Made by a program: the position numbers and the translations under genes. DNA of 42,781 bases from Gemmataceae bacterium (GTDB lineage Bacteria > Planctomycetota > Planctomycetia > Gemmatales > Gemmataceae): the NCBI GenBank assembly GCA_019752375.1, contig JAIEMG010000076.1:1-42781 (forward strand), in the 5' to 3' direction. How positions within the stretch are numbered: the first letter of the stretch is position 1; each line of letters starts with the position of its first letter. Of this stretch, positions 10,300 to 18,487 are shown piece after piece. The notes under the pieces were generated by a model that was not told where the DNA came from, did not search any database, and was given only the letters and a program-made list of their open reading frames with translations.

Positions 10300-11346
10300 G
10301 CGCGCAGCGAACGCCTGCGAGCGCTGGGCAACGGCGCCCTGGGCGTGCTGGAAGCGGAGCGCCAGCTGCGTCTGCTGATTGGCTTGCCACCCGAGGACGG
10401 CACCCGGCTCATCCCTGCCGATACGCCGACCGTCGCCCAGTACGAGCCGTCCTGGACCGAAGCCGTGCAGGAAGCGCTCGCGTTACGTCCCGAGCTGGTG
10501 CAGCGGCGGCAGGAAGTGACGGTCCGCGAGCTGTCGCTCTACCGCGATCGCAATTCGCTCTTGCCGGACCTGCGCTTCCTCAGCAACTACAACGTCAACG
10601 GCCTGGGCACGCGGCTGGACGGTAACGATCCCAGTGGTGCGCTGCACAGTCTGGGCGAAAACCGCTTCCACGACTGGACCCTTGGCCTGCGCCTGGACGT
10701 GCCCATCGGCTTCCGCGATGCCCACGCCAACGTGCGACGTGACGAGTTGCTGTTGCGACGAGCGCAGGTCTCCTTGCGCGACCAGGAGGAGCAGATCGTC
10801 TTCGAGCTGGAGCGCAGCTTTCGGCAGGTGATCGAGGGCCGAGAGCAGGTGCGTCTCCAGCAGGGCCGGCTGAATGCGGCACGCGTCGAGCTGGAAGGCC
10901 GCTTCCGCGGGCTCCTGGCCGGACAGGGCATCGTGCAGATCTACTTGATTTCACTGCAAAAGTGGGTGGACGCCCTGCGCGACGACCGGGTGGCCACGTC
11001 GGATTACAACGTGGCCCTGGCCGATTTCCAGCGGCAGAAGGGGAGCATCCTGCAATACGACAACGTGACCATCGGCGAGGGACCGCTGCCTACCTGCGCG
11101 ATGGAACGCGCCAGCGAGCACCTGCGCGAACGGCACAACGCGCTGATGCTGCTGCAACGCCCGCTGCCGCCGGTCCGCGCGCCCGCGGAAATGGCCGCTC
11201 CCGACCGGAAACCCATCGAAGGGCCGCCGGCACCCGGACGCGAGGCCCCCGCGGAGGAGTTGCCCTTGCCACGACGCGTCGAGCCACAGCTCTCGCTGTC
11301 GCAACTCCTCGAACAGCCCCCGGTGCCCAAGCTGCTGCCGAAATAA
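10300..11346 (+). pseudogene. 5'-truncated TolC-family outer-membrane efflux protein
   Basis: The reading frame to 11346 carries the second half of a TolC-type protein: LEAERQLRLLIGLPPEDG, ALALRPELVQRRQEV, a beta-strand region around DLRFLSNYNVNG, then long coiled-coil helices. TolC proteins form trimeric channels for efflux pumps. The signal peptide, lipobox and first helical repeat (roughly the first 200 residues of the family) are missing. The frame stays open back to 10168, but this part is made of palindromic repeat sequence, so the 5' end was lost or replaced by repeats. No inner-membrane pump genes are adjacent. It is most likely a relic. Confidence 0.7.
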
Positions 11347-11515
11347 CGTCTTACCCAAACTCCCTGGCCATCCGCGTGCCAGCGTGTCCGAGCATGCCAC
11401 GAAGTGGCTGCGGGGTGATTTACATACTCTTTCAGGAAGTCGTTGGCTGCCACGCGCGGCGGCGGGTACAACTATGTCCCGTGGTCGCGGCGTGGCTATG
11501 GGTGCTTTTATTCAC

Positions 11516-11816
11516 TAAGGGGCCGCGTAACAATAAGTTGAACAATTGCACGTAGGACGGATTTCCAATCCGTCCCTAGAAAACCGGACGGATTGGAAAT
11601 CCGTCCTACAGGAATTGCACAAGTTGAACAATTGCACGTAGGACGGATTTCCAATCCGTCCCTAGAAAACCGGACGGATTGGAAATCCGTCCTACAGGAA
11701 TTGCACAAGTTGAACAATTGCACGTAGGACGGATTTCCAATCCGTCCCTAGAAAACCGGACGGATTGGAAATCCGTCCTACAGGAATTGCACAAGTTATT
11801 CTTGCGCGGATCCTAA
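11516..11816. repeat. MITE-like element, copy 2, with core triplicated
   Basis: The same terminal repeats as copy 1 but in the opposite orientation (CCGCGTAACAATAAGTTG at the left, the CGCAAGAATAA end at the right). The central hairpin module is present three times as exact 86-bp tandem units starting at 11535, 11621 and 11707. Each unit contains the 24-bp hairpin arms. Open frames across it on both strands are products of the repeat, not genes. Confidence 0.85.
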
Positions 11817-11956
11817 CGGGCGACGCAGTCGTGCCGCGTTCCACCTGCACGCTCGGTAAGTGGTTATCCCATCAATCTTTTTGCCAGTGGCTCTCGTCTG
11901 AAAAGTGTCGCGGATCCGTCCGGACAGTGGCCAGGAATGGCCCAGGGGAGTGCATC

Positions 11957-13186
11957 ATGCGACTACTGTGGCTGACCGTCCTTGCAGCGATCGGTCTGGG
12001 AGTGTGCTACCTCGTCGCGCAGGCCGAACCGCCGATGCCGCCCGCGGAGAAAGACTTCGCGCTCCACGAGTGGGGCGTCATTACGGTCTACAACGACGTG
12101 GACCTGGCCAACGCCGACATGCGCGCGGTCTGGAACGGGTTGCCCAGTTTCGTCCATGGCCAGGTCGATTCTCGGAAGTTGCCGACCGAACTCGTTCTGG
12201 TGCTCGCTCCCGTCGTCTATTTCCACACGCCGAAAGACCTTCACGTCGATCTCAAGGTCGAGTTCCCCGGTGGCAAGCCCGCGCTGTGGTGGCCGCAGAA
12301 CTCCAATATCGCACGCAATCTCGATCAGACGATGCGCGACAAGCACCTCGAATGGCGACTGCAGGTCGGCACGGTTCAAAAGGAAGTTGCAAGCTATTTG
12401 AAGGTACCCGACGTGCCCAAGGGGCACTGGCTGGAGGCTTGTCGACAGGTTAAGTGCGCGGACGTCGTGGCTCACGGTCAAAACGGCCGGGGTAGCCGCG
12501 GTGGCGAGCGCGAAAAGTTCGTCTACTACGACGGCATGATTCCCAGCCCCAAGGCCGTTCAGATGACGGTGATGGGTGAACGTGTCTCCGTTCAGAACAA
12601 CGCCAAGCATGCGGTGCTTGACGTCACCGTCGTCGATCGTCGCACCCCCGGCAAGGTGCGCGTGGCGCGTCTGCCGAAGCTTGACGCGGCAGCGGACGTC
12701 AAGGCGCTCGATTTTCAGGATGCCGACATGGCACGCTGGCCCGGTTCCGCGGTGGAAGAGTCGATCGCCCAACTCAAGGCAAGCGGCCTGTTCGAGGACG
12801 AAGCCGGGGCCATGCTCGCGGTCTGGAAGAAAGATCTCTTCGAGACCGAAGGATTGACCATGTTCTATCGCCTGCCCCAAAGCGAATACGACCGGTTGCT
12901 GCCGTTGACGGTCAATCCGCGACCGGAGAAGGTTGCCCGTACCATGCTCGTGGTCCATCCCCACTGCGAGCCGGACCTCGGCGACAAGGTCATGAAGCTG
13001 GTGAAGCAGCTCGACTCCAATCGCTTCGAGGAGCGGATGGATGCGCACCAGCGGCTGCACGCCCTGGGCCGGGCCGCGTTCGTGCATCTGCTCCGCGCCC
13101 GGCAAGCTCGGCCCAGCCTGGAAGTCACCGCGCGGCTGAATAAGTTGCTCGAAGAGTTCGAATCGGAACGCGGCTTCGGCAAATGA
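11957..13186 (+). CDS. Secreted 'HEWG' protein, paralogue 1
   Basis: A 409-residue protein of a family I do not recognise by name. It has a Sec-type signal peptide (residues 1-22), then a conserved block LHEWGVITVYNDVDLANADM, and then PVVYFHT, FPGGKPALWWP, a mid-protein FVYYDGMIPSP and a late HPHCEPDL. The last 60 residues (RFEERMDAHQRLHALGRAAF) are a helical segment of the kind appended to many planctomycete secreted proteins. Paralogues 2 and 3 follow directly. AGGGGAG 6 nt upstream supports ATG 11957. It is probably periplasmic or outer-surface; the function is unknown. Confidence 0.75.
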   Translation: MRLLWLTVLAAIGLGVCYLVAQAEPPMPPAEKDFALHEWGVITVYNDVDLANADMRAVWNGLPSFVHGQVDSRKLPTELVLVLAPVVYFHTPKDLHVDLKVEFPGGKPALWWPQNSNIARNLDQTMRDKHLEWRLQVGTVQKEVASYLKVPDVPKGHWLEACRQVKCADVVAHGQNGRGSRGGEREKFVYYDGMIPSPKAVQMTVMGERVSVQNNAKHAVLDVTVVDRRTPGKVRVARLPKLDAAADVKALDFQDADMARWPGSAVEESIAQLKASGLFEDEAGAMLAVWKKDLFETEGLTMFYRLPQSEYDRLLPLTVNPRPEKVARTMLVVHPHCEPDLGDKVMKLVKQLDSNRFEERMDAHQRLHALGRAAFVHLLRARQARPSLEVTARLNKLLEEFESERGFGK

Positions 13187-13192
13187 TGCCTT

Positions 13193-13233
13193 CGGAATGA
13201 CGAAGCCCGAATGACGAATCAAGACCCAATGCC
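13193..13233. repeat. Dispersed intergenic repeat, copy 2
   Basis: The second copy of the repeat seen at 10093-10133, again starting a few bases after a stop codon and directly followed by a MITE-like element. Confidence 0.7.
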
Positions 13234-13241
13234 AATCGCGT

Positions 13242-13368
13242 TAGGAGCCGCGTAACAATAAGTTGAACAATTGCAAGTAGGACGGATTTCCAATCCGTCC
13301 AGAGAAAACCGGACGGATTGGAAATCCGTCCTACCGGAATTGCACAAGTGATTCTTGCGCGGATCCTT
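13242..13368. repeat. MITE-like palindromic element, copy 3 (127 bp)
   Basis: A single-core copy in the same orientation as copy 2, with TAGGAGCCGCG at the left end and CGCGGATCCTTA at the right. A GCG triplet on each side could be a short target duplication, but it is too short to be sure. Confidence 0.78.
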
Positions 13369-13380
13369 AGCGATCGCCCT

Positions 13381-13441
13381 GTGGCACGGATTTTCTGTCC
13401 GTGCAATCGCCAGGCTGCACGGACAGAAATGTCCGTGCCAC
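13381..13441. repeat. Second type of long intergenic hairpin
   Basis: An imperfect inverted repeat with arms of about 24 bp (GTGGCACGGATTTTCTGTCC and its complement) around a 12-nt loop. It is unrelated in sequence to the MITE-like elements and sits about 40 bp before the second HEWG paralogue. Confidence 0.7.
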
Positions 13442-13482
13442 GCTTCAACTGCAAAGTCGCACTGTAGAAATAGGAGGGTGTC

Positions 13483-14694
13483 ATGCGTCTTGTCGCCTTC
13501 GTCTTCGTCGGCCTGATGCTGGCCGGGCTGCAGTCCGGAAACGAATCGACATCCATCGCCCAGGCGCCGGCCATGGCGAAGGGGCTGTCCGTGCACGAGT
13601 GGGGCGTGGTCAGCGCCTATGGCGACACGGAGCTGGCCAACGCCGACATGCGGGCGGAATGGGGCGGGTTGCCGAAGTTCGTGTACGGTCAAATCGATGG
13701 ACGAAAAATCCCCGAACGCAACATGGCCGTCCGCGCTCCGGTCATGTACTTTCACACCGAGCAATCGCTGACTTTGAACATCAAGGTCGACTTCCCCAAG
13801 GGCAAGCCCGTCGTGTGGTGGCCGGCCAACTCCAACGCCGGTTTCCGTGGCGAAGGCGCCGCGCCGTTGACGTTCCTCCAGTGGAACGTCCAGGTGAAGC
13901 CCACCAATGCAGCCCAGATCAAGCTGATGGACTTGCCGCGCAATCACTGGCTGGAAGCCCTGCGGGACGTCAAGGCCGAGGACATCGTCTCCTTCGACCA
14001 GTCGACCGGCCAGCAGAAGGAACGCTTCATCTATTATGACGGGCTCATCCCCGCACCGAAGGGCTTGACGGTTCGCGTGGACAAGGACAAGGTGGCGCTG
14101 AAAAGCGCGGCCAAGCACGCGTTGCACGACGTGACTGTCGTGGACCTGCGAAACGTCCGCAAGATCCGCGTCGCTCGCATCGCCCAGCTCGACGCCGAAG
14201 CCGAGGTCAAGGACGTCGAGTTCAAGGAAGGCGACCAGACCAAGTGGCCCGCCGATGCCGTGGACACTCTGATCGGCCAGCTCAAGGCCGCGGGTTTGAA
14301 TGAGGACGAAGCGAAAGCCCTGGCCGTGGTCTGGCGCAAGGACTTCTTCGAAACGGAAGGGCTGAGCGTCTTTTATCGGCTGCCGACGGAGATCTACGAT
14401 CAGATGCTGCCCTTGACGGTGACACCGAAGCCGGAAAAAACGGTGCGCGTACTGCTGGTCCACCATCCGCACTGCGAACCGGACCTCGCCGAGCGCGTCC
14501 TGGCCCTGGTCAAACAGCTCGGCGCCGCGAAATTCGAAGAGCGGCTCGATGCCCAGCGCCGCTTGCAAGCCCTGGGACGGGCCGCGTTCGTCCATCTCAA
14601 GCGGGCGCACAAGGAAAGTACCGATCCCGAGGTCAGCGCCCGTCTGAAAAAGCTGCTGGAAGAGTTCGAGGCGGAACAAGGGATCGGCAAGTAA
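13483..14694 (+). CDS. Secreted 'HEWG' protein, paralogue 2
   Basis: A 403-residue protein, clearly homologous over its full length to its two neighbours: VHEWGVVSAYGDTELANADM, PVMYFHT, FPKGKPVVWWP, FIYYDGLIPAP, HPHCEPDL. The N-terminus is a Sec-type signal peptide (MRLVAFVFVGLMLAGLQ). TAGGAGGG lies about 6 nt before the ATG. The third paralogue begins 23 bp after the stop, so the two are likely one transcript. The function is unknown. Conserved His, Trp and Tyr residues are suggestive of a binding or catalytic site, but I cannot assign one. Confidence 0.75.
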   Translation: MRLVAFVFVGLMLAGLQSGNESTSIAQAPAMAKGLSVHEWGVVSAYGDTELANADMRAEWGGLPKFVYGQIDGRKIPERNMAVRAPVMYFHTEQSLTLNIKVDFPKGKPVVWWPANSNAGFRGEGAAPLTFLQWNVQVKPTNAAQIKLMDLPRNHWLEALRDVKAEDIVSFDQSTGQQKERFIYYDGLIPAPKGLTVRVDKDKVALKSAAKHALHDVTVVDLRNVRKIRVARIAQLDAEAEVKDVEFKEGDQTKWPADAVDTLIGQLKAAGLNEDEAKALAVVWRKDFFETEGLSVFYRLPTEIYDQMLPLTVTPKPEKTVRVLLVHHPHCEPDLAERVLALVKQLGAAKFEERLDAQRRLQALGRAAFVHLKRAHKESTDPEVSARLKKLLEEFEAEQGIGK

Positions 14695-14717
14695 TGCTCT
14701 TGAGATCGCAGGAGACG

Positions 14718-15959
14718 ATGATGAAGCGACGCGAATTTCTGCTGGGCGCCCTCGCCATGGCTGGGGCGGGTGCGGGACTGACATACATCTCGTCCGCGCA
14801 GCAGCCGCCGTTGCCTCCGGCCCAGGCGGGCTTGCAGCTGCACGAATGGGGCGTGACGACCGTCTACGACGACGTGGAGCTGGCCAATGCCGACATGCGG
14901 GCCGAATGGGGGCGCCTGCCGACCTTCGTCTATGGGCAGGTCGATGGCCGAAAAGTCCCGCAGCGAATCGCGGTCGCCAAGGCGCCGGTGATCTACGTCC
15001 ATGCGAAACAGCCCACGTCGCTCTATCTCAAGGTCGACTTTCCGGGAGGCAAGCCGGCGGTGTGGTGGCCGGCAACCACGGGCGGCGGGATCGGGCGACG
15101 CGGTTTCGACGATGGCCGCGGCATGACTCAAACCAGCACCCTGGAATGGCAACTGCAAGTGAAGCCCACCAACCTGGACGGCATCAAGCCCCAGGAGCTG
15201 CCCAGGGGCCACTGGATGTCTGCGTTGCGCGACGTGAAGGCCGATGATGTCATCACCTACGACGACCAGTCCGGCCAGCAGAGAGAACGATTCATCTATT
15301 ACGATGGCCTGATCCCGACTCCCAAAGGCATTGCCGTGTCCGTTGACAAGGACCGGGTATCGCTCAAGAGCAAGGCCAAGCACGCGCTGCACGACGTCAC
15401 GGTGGTGGACCTGCGCAACGTCCACAAGATCCGTATTGCCCGCGTCGCCCAGCTCGATGCCGAAGCCGAGGCGAAGGACGTCGAATTCAAGGAAGGCGAG
15501 CAAACCAAGTGGCCCGATGACGCCATCGAAACGCTGGTGGGCCAGTTGAAGGCCGCCGGCCTGAATGAAGACGAGGCCAAGGGACTGACGGCAGTCTGGC
15601 GCAAGGACTTTTTCGAAACCGAGGGTCTGGGCGTCTTCTATCGCCTGCCCCAGGCCGAATACGACCGCATGTTGCCGCTGACGACCAACCCCCGGCCGGA
15701 AAAGACCGTCCGCGTCATGTTGGTCCACCAGCCGCACTGCGAACCGGACCTTGCGGAGCGAGCTGCAGCGCACATCAAGAAGCTGGAATCCGAGAACGCC
15801 GAGGAACGCCGGGAAGCGCAGCGACGCCTGGCCGCCATGGGCCGTCCCGCGTTTGTCTACCTCCACCGCGCCCACCGAAACGCGACGGATTTCGAGGTCA
15901 AGTCTCGACTCCGGAAGCTCCTCGAGGAATTCGAGGCGGAACAGGCGTTCCCGAAGTAG
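14718..15959 (+). CDS. 'HEWG' protein, paralogue 3, with Tat-type signal
   Basis: A 413-residue third member of the family (LHEWGVTTVYDDVELANADM, PVIYVHA, FPGGKPAVWWP, FIYYDGLIPTP, QPHCEPDL). Unlike the other two it starts MMKRREFLLGALAMAGAG, a twin-arginine signal, so it should be exported folded, perhaps with a bound cofactor or metal. It also has a Gly-rich insertion (TGGGIGRRGFDDGRG) after the WWP motif. CAGGAG precedes the tandem ATGs at 14718 and 14721. It is closer to paralogue 2 than to paralogue 1, judging by the shared DLRNV.KIR.AR.AQLDAEAE block. Confidence 0.75.
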   Translation: MMKRREFLLGALAMAGAGAGLTYISSAQQPPLPPAQAGLQLHEWGVTTVYDDVELANADMRAEWGRLPTFVYGQVDGRKVPQRIAVAKAPVIYVHAKQPTSLYLKVDFPGGKPAVWWPATTGGGIGRRGFDDGRGMTQTSTLEWQLQVKPTNLDGIKPQELPRGHWMSALRDVKADDVITYDDQSGQQRERFIYYDGLIPTPKGIAVSVDKDRVSLKSKAKHALHDVTVVDLRNVHKIRIARVAQLDAEAEAKDVEFKEGEQTKWPDDAIETLVGQLKAAGLNEDEAKGLTAVWRKDFFETEGLGVFYRLPQAEYDRMLPLTTNPRPEKTVRVMLVHQPHCEPDLAERAAAHIKKLESENAEERREAQRRLAAMGRPAFVYLHRAHRNATDFEVKSRLRKLLEEFEAEQAFPK

Positions 15960-16140
15960 GGATGCACTTTTCCGTGGGACACGAGTGCAACGAATTGGTC
16001 CAGTCGGTTCGTTCGGTCGAGAGGCGGTTCGGCCGCAACGGAGGCGACGAGAACGGTCACGGCGATGGCGAGATGGTAGGGCGCATGCGAGGTGTGTCAC
16101 CTCGATGCGACCGGCATCCCAATGGGCTGTGACTTGAACG
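15960..16140. other. Intergenic, no gene seen
   Basis: A host spacer between the third HEWG gene and the tRNA-fragment hairpin. No supported ORF, RNA gene or promoter is visible. Confidence 0.5.
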
Positions 16141-16178
16141 AGCAAGGGGCTCGCGGTGAAGGCCGCGAGCCCCTTGCT
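16141..16178. terminator. 16-bp perfect hairpin next to the tRNA fragment
   Basis: The arms AGCAAGGGGCTCGCGG and CCGCGAGCCCCTTGCT around a 6-nt loop form a very stable hairpin, 18 bp beyond the 3' end of the leftward tRNA fragment. It is the right place for the terminator of the original tRNA transcript and of the rightward HEWG genes. T-rich sequence (ACTTTTCC) follows only on the + side. Confidence 0.65.
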
Positions 16179-16196
16179 CTTAACGACTTTTCCAAG

Positions 16197-16239
16197 TGCC
16201 CCCTCTCGGACTCGAACCGAGAACCTACTGATTAAGAGG
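16197..16239 (-). other. Left attachment site: 3' half of tRNA-Lys(CTT)
   Basis: Read on the minus strand this is the 3' part of a tRNA. It has anticodon loop CTCTTAA (anticodon CTT, Lys), the 3' side of the anticodon stem, variable loop, T arm CTCGG-TTCGAGT-CCGAG, acceptor strand AGGGGGC and discriminator A, with no encoded CCA. Upstream of the anticodon loop the sequence no longer pairs with the stem, so the 5' half is absent. Phages that integrate in tRNA genes leave exactly this: a duplicated 3' segment at one end. Host DNA is to the left and phage DNA to the right. No complete tRNA was found in the window. Confidence 0.8.
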
Positions 16240-16518
16240 CGGACGGTCAGGGTAGCCTCGCGCCGCGATCGGCGCCCAACTGGCTTGCCGCGATGGGGGT
16301 TGCGTCACTTGGTGGAGTTGGCGGTTTTCGCAGTCTGTAGCAGTTGTACGCGCCTGGAGGGGCGAATTCGCACCCTGTTCCAGGCAAAGGTGAGAATAGA
16401 GTGCGAATCGGAAGCGGTCCAGATCAACTGATGGCAGGTCGCCTACCGACCTCGAAAATGCATGTTTTCAGCTGGTATTTTCACTTCTGTCCCAGCCAAC
16501 CACAAAGGAGCCCGCACC
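16240..16518. other. Phage-end spacer, no gene seen
   Basis: The first 280 bp of phage DNA after the attachment core. I see no integrase or excisionase reading frame here; an integrase must lie elsewhere, most likely near the other end. A promoter for the rightward genes is expected here but no clear -35/-10 pair stands out. Confidence 0.45.
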
Positions 16519-16689
16519 ATGAAGCAGCGTCGTCCAACCCTCCGCACCGTCACCCGTCAGCTTCGCGATCTCTTACACCTCCAGTCGTTCAGCGACCTGG
16601 CCGACATTGTCGGCGCGGCGCACGAACGCGAGATCCGCGACAAGGCACGGCAGCCGCAACGCGACCGCCGTCGCAAGGTGCCAGCATGA
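16519..16689 (+). CDS. Small basic phage protein of unknown function
   Basis: A 56-residue, strongly basic helical protein (MKQRRPTLRTVTRQLRDLL at the N-terminus, RQPQRDRRRK near the C-terminus). AAAGGAG 8 nt upstream gives a clear start. It overlaps the next gene by ATGA. Its size, charge and position beside the attachment site would fit a DNA-binding accessory factor, but there is no recognisable excisionase motif. Confidence 0.6.
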   Translation: MKQRRPTLRTVTRQLRDLLHLQSFSDLADIVGAAHEREIRDKARQPQRDRRRKVPA

Positions 16690-16940
16690 CGATCACTGCC
16701 TGGGTCGCCACGACCCTGCGTGACCCGGTCAACACCGGGACATCGATCTTCGGCCCTGTCGCAATCACAGATGGCCTGGCGACCTACAACGGCCAGGCGC
16801 TGCCTCGCGGTGGCGAACTCGACGGCGTAGCTCTCGCGGACATGACTGTTTACGTGTCGCCGGCGACGTCGGCGATCGAGCTGGAGCGGATCCGCAGGAT
16901 GGGGTTCGGCGAGGTGAAGGCGACGTTGCAGGGAGGCTGA
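16686..16940 (+). CDS. Small phage protein of unknown function
   Basis: An 84-residue protein (begins MTITAWVATTLRDPVNTGTS), translationally coupled to the preceding gene through an ATGA overlap. The composition is that of a small soluble mixed alpha/beta protein. I do not recognise a family. A strong terminator follows 75 bp downstream, so the two genes form a two-gene rightward unit that meets the leftward late cluster head-on. Confidence 0.6.
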   Translation: MTITAWVATTLRDPVNTGTSIFGPVAITDGLATYNGQALPRGGELDGVALADMTVYVSPATSAIELERIRRMGFGEVKATLQGG

Positions 16941-17014
16941 TTTGTTGAGCGCCGACACGGTTTTTACGAAAAGCCGACCAGAATATGCATAGGCAGATAC
17001 GGCACGACGCCGAT

Positions 17015-17057
17015 GCGAAGCCGCCCGGTGACCAGCGCCGGGCGGCTTCGCGTTTTT
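17015..17057 (+). terminator. Rho-independent terminator
   Basis: A 14-bp stem (GCGAAGCCGCCCGG pairing with the segment ending at 17051) with a 9-nt loop, followed by TTTTT at 17053-17057. It ends the rightward two-gene unit and may also stop leftward late transcripts that pass 17080. Confidence 0.85.
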
Positions 17058-17079
17058 GTATATCAGTTTGCAGTACAGA

Positions 17080-17760
17080 TCACGCCGCCACGGCCGCCCC
17101 CGGATCCGGACCGTCGCCGTTTAGCCGCCGCAGCGCCTCGGCGACTGCCTCCCGGACCGGCTGCAGGTCCTCGAACGGCTCAAGGGCCGCCAGCAACGCG
17201 CTGAGCCGCTTGTGGGCCTTGACGATGGCCGTGGCCCGCTGCATCGCCGCGGACGGTGGCAGCAGCGGGGCGACGGGCTCCTCCTCGGGGTGCGACTTAG
17301 TCGCAGCGCGCGCTAAGTCCGTTCGCATGAGGCGAACCAGGTGCTCGCTCACCGCGCACTGCTCGGCGATGCGTCGATTCGACCAGGTCGACCATTCGGC
17401 ATCAGACAGCATGGTCAGCACGGCCTTCCGCTTGTCGCCGTTGGTGCGACGCAGCCCATGCTTGCGGTTGCATCCCAGGGCGTGCAGGATGGCATCGCGC
17501 AGCGTCCCCTCTCGCACGTCTGCCTCAATCGTCAGGCCGCCGTTAGTCAACTCCGCTGCGACCCGGTGAAAACCGTCCCCGAGCCAATACGTGCGCTGGG
17601 GATCACGGAACACGACCACTGGCGGCAGACGGATGCCGGCCTTGCGGTATTCGGCGTAGTCCTCGACGGTGGGCGGGTCGAGATGTTCGCGTATCTGCGT
17701 GCCGCCGTCGGTGCGGATGTCTCGAATGCGGAGCTGGGTCACGATCACGGCCTCCTCCAT
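17080..17760 (-). CDS. ParB-like N-terminal domain protein with helix-turn-helix
   Basis: A 226-residue protein. The first 95 residues are a ParB/Sulfiredoxin-type domain, with LPPVVVFRD followed by WLGDGFHRVAAE, where GDGFHR corresponds to the family's G-x-HR motif. A helix-turn-helix follows (SNRRIAEQCAVSEHLVRLMR). The rest is a helical, Pro/Ala-rich tail. Such proteins bind DNA and, in phages and mobile elements, act as regulators, partition factors or nucleases. ATG 17760 overlaps the upstream stop as TGATG, so the longer open frame is not used. It is the last gene of the leftward cluster. Confidence 0.75.
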   Translation of the reverse strand: MEEAVIVTQLRIRDIRTDGGTQIREHLDPPTVEDYAEYRKAGIRLPPVVVFRDPQRTYWLGDGFHRVAAELTNGGLTIEADVREGTLRDAILHALGCNRKHGLRRTNGDKRKAVLTMLSDAEWSTWSNRRIAEQCAVSEHLVRLMRTDLARAATKSHPEEEPVAPLLPPSAAMQRATAIVKAHKRLSALLAALEPFEDLQPVREAVAEALRRLNGDGPDPGAAVAA

Positions 17761-18287
17761 CACGCGGCCATGGGTGGATCGATCGGCGCCGACACGTCGC
17801 CGTCGCCGGCGACGACCTGGGCGACTTTGGCGGCCCGGGCCTGGTCGTCCTCGATTCGCTTGCGCCACTCGGCCGAGTCGGCCTGCAGGTAGGACCTGGC
17901 CACGGCCTTGGTGCGGTCCAGGTCCTCCATTTGCTCGGCCGCGTCCTCTTCCTCCGCCAGCTCCCATGCGGGCCGCAGCTCGACCTCTTCCCACAGCGCG
18001 CAGTTGTCATAGCCGTTGTCGTAGCGCTCGCCTGAAGGATTGCGACGGGCGCCGCCGGCGAGCGTCTGGTCGGCAGGGTGGAACAGACCACGGCCGGCCG
18101 CGGCCCGGGTTGCGATCACGGCCATCTTGCGGGGCGTGCCGGGCACGGTCCACGTTGCTCGAGCTGGCAGCGGCCGGTCGGCCAGCTCGTTGCCGCAGAG
18201 GGCACGCAGGGACTGGATCAGCTCGTCGATGGTATCGGAGTCTGCGAGGGCGCGCAGCTCGGCCTGGTCAGGGTGAAGGGGAGGCAT
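17760..18287 (-). CDS. Acidic helical phage protein of unknown function
   Basis: About 175 residues from ATG 18287 (MPPLHPDQAELRALAD); the start is uncertain because no good ribosome-binding site is visible. The N-terminal part is helical. The middle has a Gly/Asn/Tyr-rich segment (GERYDNGYDN), and the C-terminal half is acidic and probably coiled coil (AEEEDAAEQMEDLDR). It is coupled by TGATG to the ParB-like gene, so the two products probably work together. Confidence 0.6.
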   Translation of the reverse strand: MPPLHPDQAELRALADSDTIDELIQSLRALCGNELADRPLPARATWTVPGTPRKMAVIATRAAAGRGLFHPADQTLAGGARRNPSGERYDNGYDNCALWEEVELRPAWELAEEEDAAEQMEDLDRTKAVARSYLQADSAEWRKRIEDDQARAAKVAQVVAGDGDVSAPIDPPMAA

Positions 18288-18487
18288 GGAGCGGCACCGT
18301 CCACCGGGCGCACAACGCCGAGCGCGCGGCAACACGGTCATTGGGGATGGACACCCGCGGTCGGCAACGGCGTTGGAGCCGCGCGGGCGCAACAGTGAGA
18401 GATAGGATCAGACCGGGCAGACGGTGAAAAGCGGCGGGACAACGGTCGCGGGCCGCTGCCCCGACCGCCTAATCCCGTCCTCTCGGA

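Noticed and set aside
11535..11792. CRISPR-like array
   Set aside because: The 86-bp units are identical over their whole length, with no variable spacers, and no cas genes are near.
11508..11794. ORFs in both directions encoding DFQSVRF-type peptides
   Set aside because: They are translations of the 86-bp palindromic tandem repeat; the same peptide arises from every copy of the element.
13401..14039. Second reading frame over the HEWG paralogue 2 gene
   Set aside because: It overlaps a conserved family member in another frame and begins inside a repeat hairpin.
16197..16239. Functional tRNA gene
   Set aside because: The 5' half, D arm and half of the anticodon stem are missing, so it cannot fold as a tRNA.
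16240..17060. Integrase gene next to the attachment site
   Set aside because: No tyrosine- or serine-recombinase motif in any frame; only two small basic/unknown genes are present.
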